Of a stretch of DNA of 7,765 bases, positions 5,499 to 7,765 are shown piece after piece. The number at the start of each line of letters is the position of its first letter. Within the stretch, counting starts at the first letter, position 1. The notes beneath the pieces are model-generated. The model was not told the DNA's origin. It saw nothing but the letters and a program-made list of their open reading frames with translations, and made no database searches. A program made the position numbers and the translations under genes. Source of the DNA: Chitinophagaceae bacterium (lineage in GTDB: Bacteria > Bacteroidota > Bacteroidia > Chitinophagales > Chitinophagaceae). The stretch lies in contig CANFLJ010000085.1 in the NCBI GenBank assembly GCA_947447815.1, forward strand, positions 1 to 7,765, read 5' to 3'.

Positions 5499-6104
5499 AT
5501 GGCAAGATATACAGGACCAAAGACAAAGATCTGTAGAAAATTTGGAGAGCCTATCCTAGGTAATGGTAAATGGCTTACAAAAGACAGCGTTCCACCAGGA
5601 CAACATGGTGCAACAAAAAAGCGTAAACAATTAGGCGAATACGCTTTACAACTTAAAGAAAAACAAAAAGCTAAGTACACTTATGGTGTATTAGAGCGCC
5701 AGTTTAGAAAAACATTTGAAGAAGCTAGTCGTATGAAGGGTGTAAAAGGTGAAAACCTTATTAAACTTCTTGAAGCTAGATTAGATAACGTAGTATACAG
5801 ACTTGGATTAACTTCAAGCCGTCCGGAAGCAAGACAATTAGTAGCTCATAAGCACATTGCTGTAAATGGTGTTACTTTAAACATTCCTTCTTGTCAGTTG
5901 AAACCAGGAGATATCATTACTTATTCTCCTAAAACTTCTCACAATACTTCTATCCACAGCAAATCAAAAGGTAAGAACGTTAAGTTTACCTGGGTTGACT
6001 GGAATGAGAATGAAAAGAAAGGAACTTTTATCACTTATCCTGAAAGAGAAAGTGTACCTGAGAATATCAAAGAACAATTAATTGTAGAGTTGTACTCTAA
6101 GTAA
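5499..6104 (+). CDS. rpsD: 30S ribosomal protein S4 (uS4)
   Basis: This protein has 201 residues, the normal length. S4 binds 16S rRNA early in 30S assembly (five-way junction of the 5' domain) and helps maintain decoding accuracy. The N-terminus MARYTGPKTKICRKFGEPIL and the VPPGQHG motif near residue 32 are typical. An S4 RNA-binding domain starts around residue 91 with LEARLDNVVYRLGLTSSRPE and continues with ARQLVAHKHIAVNG. Some S4 proteins bind zinc through four N-terminal cysteines; here only Cys12 is present in that region, so it is the zinc-free type. It lies between rpsK and rpoA in the standard order, with a 75-nt spacer to rpoA. In other bacteria S4 represses its own operon; a site for that here is not proven. 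Confidence 0.97.
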   Translation: MARYTGPKTKICRKFGEPILGNGKWLTKDSVPPGQHGATKKRKQLGEYALQLKEKQKAKYTYGVLERQFRKTFEEASRMKGVKGENLIKLLEARLDNVVYRLGLTSSRPEARQLVAHKHIAVNGVTLNIPSCQLKPGDIITYSPKTSHNTSIHSKSKGKNVKFTWVDWNENEKKGTFITYPERESVPENIKEQLIVELYSK

Positions 6105-6179
6105 TTGTAGTTAGACTCAAAACAATAATTTTTTGTGTTTCAGTTTTACTGAGATGCATCACAAATAAAAGCGAGATAA

Positions 6180-7181
6180 ATGGCTATTTTAAGTTTCCAA
6201 AAACCTGACAAGATTGTTCTTCAGAAAGCGAATGATTTTGAAGGTGTATTTGAATTCCGTCCTCTTGAACCTGGTTACGGTCTTACTATTGGTAATGCTC
6301 TTAGAAGAGTATTGTTGAATAGCTTGGAAGGATATGCTATCACTGGTATGAAAATTGATGGTGTAGACCATGAATTTGCAACAATCAAAGGTGTTACTGA
6401 AGATGTTACCGAAATTATCCTTAATCTTAAACAAGTAAGATTCAAGAAAAAAGGAGAAGGTGATATCGCTTCAGAAAAAATTAATCTTTCTATCAAGAAT
6501 AGTACAGAATTTACTGCAAAGAACATTGCTGATGCATGTGCAAACTTTGAAGTAATGAATCCTGAGTTACTGATCTGTACTTTAGATACTTCTGCTAAAA
6601 TTGATATTGAACTTTATATTTCTAAAGGTAGAGGATATGTTCCTTCTGAAGAGAACAGACCTAAAGAAGCAGTATTTGGTTTTATTCCTATTGATTCTAT
6701 CCATACTCCAATCAAGAATGTGAAGTATGTAATGGAGCACTATCGTGTAGAACAAAAGACTGACTTCGAAAAACTTCTTTTAGAAGTAATTACAGATGGT
6801 ACTATTCATCCTGAAGAAGCAGTTAAACAAGCTTCCAGAATTTTGATTCAGCACCTTATGATCATCACTGATGAAAACATTACTTTCGATAGCAAAGAAG
6901 ATAAGAAAGAAGATGTAGTAGATGAGCAAATCCTTCAGTTACGTAAAGTATTGAAAACACCATTAGAAGATTTAGATCTTTCTGTACGTGCATTCAATTG
7001 CTTGAAAGCTGCTAAAATTAATTCTTTAAGTGAACTAGTTCAATACGAACAAGAAGACTTGATGAAGTTTAGAAACTTTGGTCAAAAATCTTTAAGTGAA
7101 ATAGAACAAGTATTACACGAAAGAGGATTGAGCTTTGGAATGGATCTTAGAAAATTAGGTCTGGATAATCTAGACGCTTAA
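6180..7181 (+). CDS. rpoA: DNA-directed RNA polymerase subunit alpha
   Basis: The 333-residue alpha subunit dimerises to nucleate RNA polymerase assembly and contacts upstream promoter DNA and activators. The N-terminal domain (about 1-235) shows FEFRPLEPGYGLTIGNALRR and later GVTEDVTEIILNLK, the dimer and assembly region. An acidic, lysine-containing linker (around DSKEDKKEDVVDE) leads to the C-terminal domain (about 255-325) with LDLSVRAFNCLKAAKINSLS and FGQKSLSEIEQVLHERGLSF. Arg270 and Asn273 correspond to E. coli Arg265 and Asn268, which bind UP-element DNA, so the DNA-contacting surface looks intact. Length and domains are complete. It follows rpsD by 75 nt and precedes rplQ by 99 nt, as expected in the alpha operon. 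Confidence 0.98.
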   Translation: MAILSFQKPDKIVLQKANDFEGVFEFRPLEPGYGLTIGNALRRVLLNSLEGYAITGMKIDGVDHEFATIKGVTEDVTEIILNLKQVRFKKKGEGDIASEKINLSIKNSTEFTAKNIADACANFEVMNPELLICTLDTSAKIDIELYISKGRGYVPSEENRPKEAVFGFIPIDSIHTPIKNVKYVMEHYRVEQKTDFEKLLLEVITDGTIHPEEAVKQASRILIQHLMIITDENITFDSKEDKKEDVVDEQILQLRKVLKTPLEDLDLSVRAFNCLKAAKINSLSELVQYEQEDLMKFRNFGQKSLSEIEQVLHERGLSFGMDLRKLGLDNLDA

Positions 7182-7213
7182 TTTCAAACAAAAGAGTATA
7201 TTATTTAATAACA

Positions 7214-7229
7214 GCTGAATTTATTCAGC
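7214..7229 (+). other. Perfect short hairpin in the rpoA-rplQ spacer
   Basis: GCTGAA (7214-7219) and TTCAGC (7224-7229) form a perfect 6-bp stem with a TTTA tetraloop. It is 33 nt after the rpoA stop codon. No T-tract follows (the next bases are AAACATTTACA), so it does not look like an intrinsic terminator. It could stabilise the mRNA end or mark a processing site. Confidence 0.5.
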
Positions 7230-7232
7230 AAA

Positions 7233-7260
7233 CATTTACATTCCTGACACGGTGTAAATG
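7233..7260 (+). other. Perfect 8-bp inverted repeat just before rplQ
   Basis: CATTTACA (7233-7240) and TGTAAATG (7253-7260) are exact reverse complements around a 12-nt loop (TTCCTGACACGG), in which CC and GG can extend the pairing across a two-base bulge. It starts 4 nt after the preceding hairpin and ends 20 nt before the rplQ start. No T-tract follows. It may be a second element of the same leader structure; function unknown. Confidence 0.5.
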
Positions 7261-7280
7261 AAACATAAAAAATCAATTTT

Positions 7281-7765
7281 ATGCGTCACGGAGATAAAGT
7301 AAACAATTTAGGAAGAAAGAAGGCACACAGAGAAGCCCTTTTGATGAACTTATCATCACAGCTTATTACGCACAAGCGTATTGTAACTACTTTGGCTAAA
7401 GCTAAAGCATTACGTAAGCATATTGAACCACTTATTACTAAAACTAAGAAAGGGGTTACAAAAGAACAAATAAGTCATCAACACAGACTTGTATTCAGTT
7501 ATTTGAACGACAAATCTGCTGTAAAGGAATTATTCACTGTAGTAGCACCTAAGGTTGCTAACAGACCAGGAGGTTATACCAGAATTATCAAACTTGGAAT
7601 AAGAGTAGGGGATAATGCAGAAATGGCTATGATTGAATTAGTTGATTTCAATGAAATCTATGGTAAATCAATTACTACTGCTGCCGAACCAGCTAAGAAA
7701 ACAAGAAGAGGTAGAACTAAGAAAGTAGCTGATGCTACTGATGCTCCTGCAACTGAAGCAACTAC
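7281..7765 (+). CDS. rplQ: 50S ribosomal protein L17 (bL17), 3' end beyond the window
   Basis: The frame opens with MRHGDKVNNLGRKKAHREAL, the standard L17 start, and stays open for 161 codons to the window end without a stop. L17 is a bacterial large-subunit protein located near the polypeptide exit tunnel. The core shows RIVTTLAKAKALRKHIEPLI, RPGGYTRIIKLGIRVGDNAE and a close with MIELVDFNEIYG near residue 127. After that comes a low-complexity tail rich in Ala, Thr, Lys and Arg (KKTRRGRTKK, ADATDAPATEAT), an extension that L17 proteins of this phylum commonly carry. It is the usual last gene of the alpha operon. Confidence 0.96.
   Translation, partial: MRHGDKVNNLGRKKAHREALLMNLSSQLITHKRIVTTLAKAKALRKHIEPLITKTKKGVTKEQISHQHRLVFSYLNDKSAVKELFTVVAPKVANRPGGYTRIIKLGIRVGDNAEMAMIELVDFNEIYGKSITTAAEPAKKTRRGRTKKVADATDAPATEAT

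Noticed and set aside
6105..6140. Possible internal promoter before rpoA (TTG at 6105-6107, TAATTTTT at 6126-6133)
   Set aside because: The -7 half lacks the final G, the spacing of 18 nt is at the short end, and the region is so T-rich that such matches are expected by chance.

Overview
The window reads as chromosomal DNA of a Bacteroidota member, probably in or near Chitinophagales/Sphingobacteriales (inference). Supporting signs are the gene order infA-rpmJ-rpsM-rpsK-rpsD-rpoA-rplQ, a clear Bacteroidota-type promoter (TTTG, 21 nt, TAnnTTTG) before infA, A-rich start-codon contexts without usable Shine-Dalgarno sites, a zinc-free type of L36, and pieces of SusC/RagA-type TonB-dependent receptor sequence, a class very abundant in this phylum.

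Positions 1-299 are non-coding. They hold a purine-rich short repeat (1-37) and a run of degenerate 7-bp units (157-219). Two tandem paralogous genes follow (300-1976 and 2153-3970), encoding secreted proteins of the DUF4140/DUF4139 ('mucoidy inhibitor MuiA-like') family. Each has a signal peptide, an N-terminal DUF4140-like domain, a long coiled coil and a C-terminal DUF4139-like beta domain. The spacer between them repeats the purine-rich sequence of the window start. The two proteins are very similar except at one site inside the DUF4139 half. There the first carries a segment like a TonB box plus the start of a SusC plug, and the second carries a compact plug core. This is the most unusual item in the window.

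From 4034 onward lies the translation/transcription block: a strong promoter with a very short leader, infA (IF-1), rpmJ (L36), rpsM (S13), rpsK (S11), rpsD (S4), rpoA (RNA polymerase alpha) and rplQ (L17, cut by the window end). All are on the + strand and are presumably one operon. The spacers are 30, 45, 115, 101, 75 and 99 nt, long enough to hold structure. A terminator-like hairpin with a T-rich tail lies between rpsM and rpsK, an imperfect hairpin precedes rpsD, and two successive perfect inverted repeats lie between rpoA and rplQ. secY and map, which often precede infA in this phylum, are absent here; their place is taken by the paralog pair.

The ribosomal block is ordinary in content. 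The points worth a second look are the complementary plug fragments in the paralogs, the heptanucleotide repeats and the internal operon hairpins. No RNA genes, CRISPR arrays or insertion sequences were recognised.
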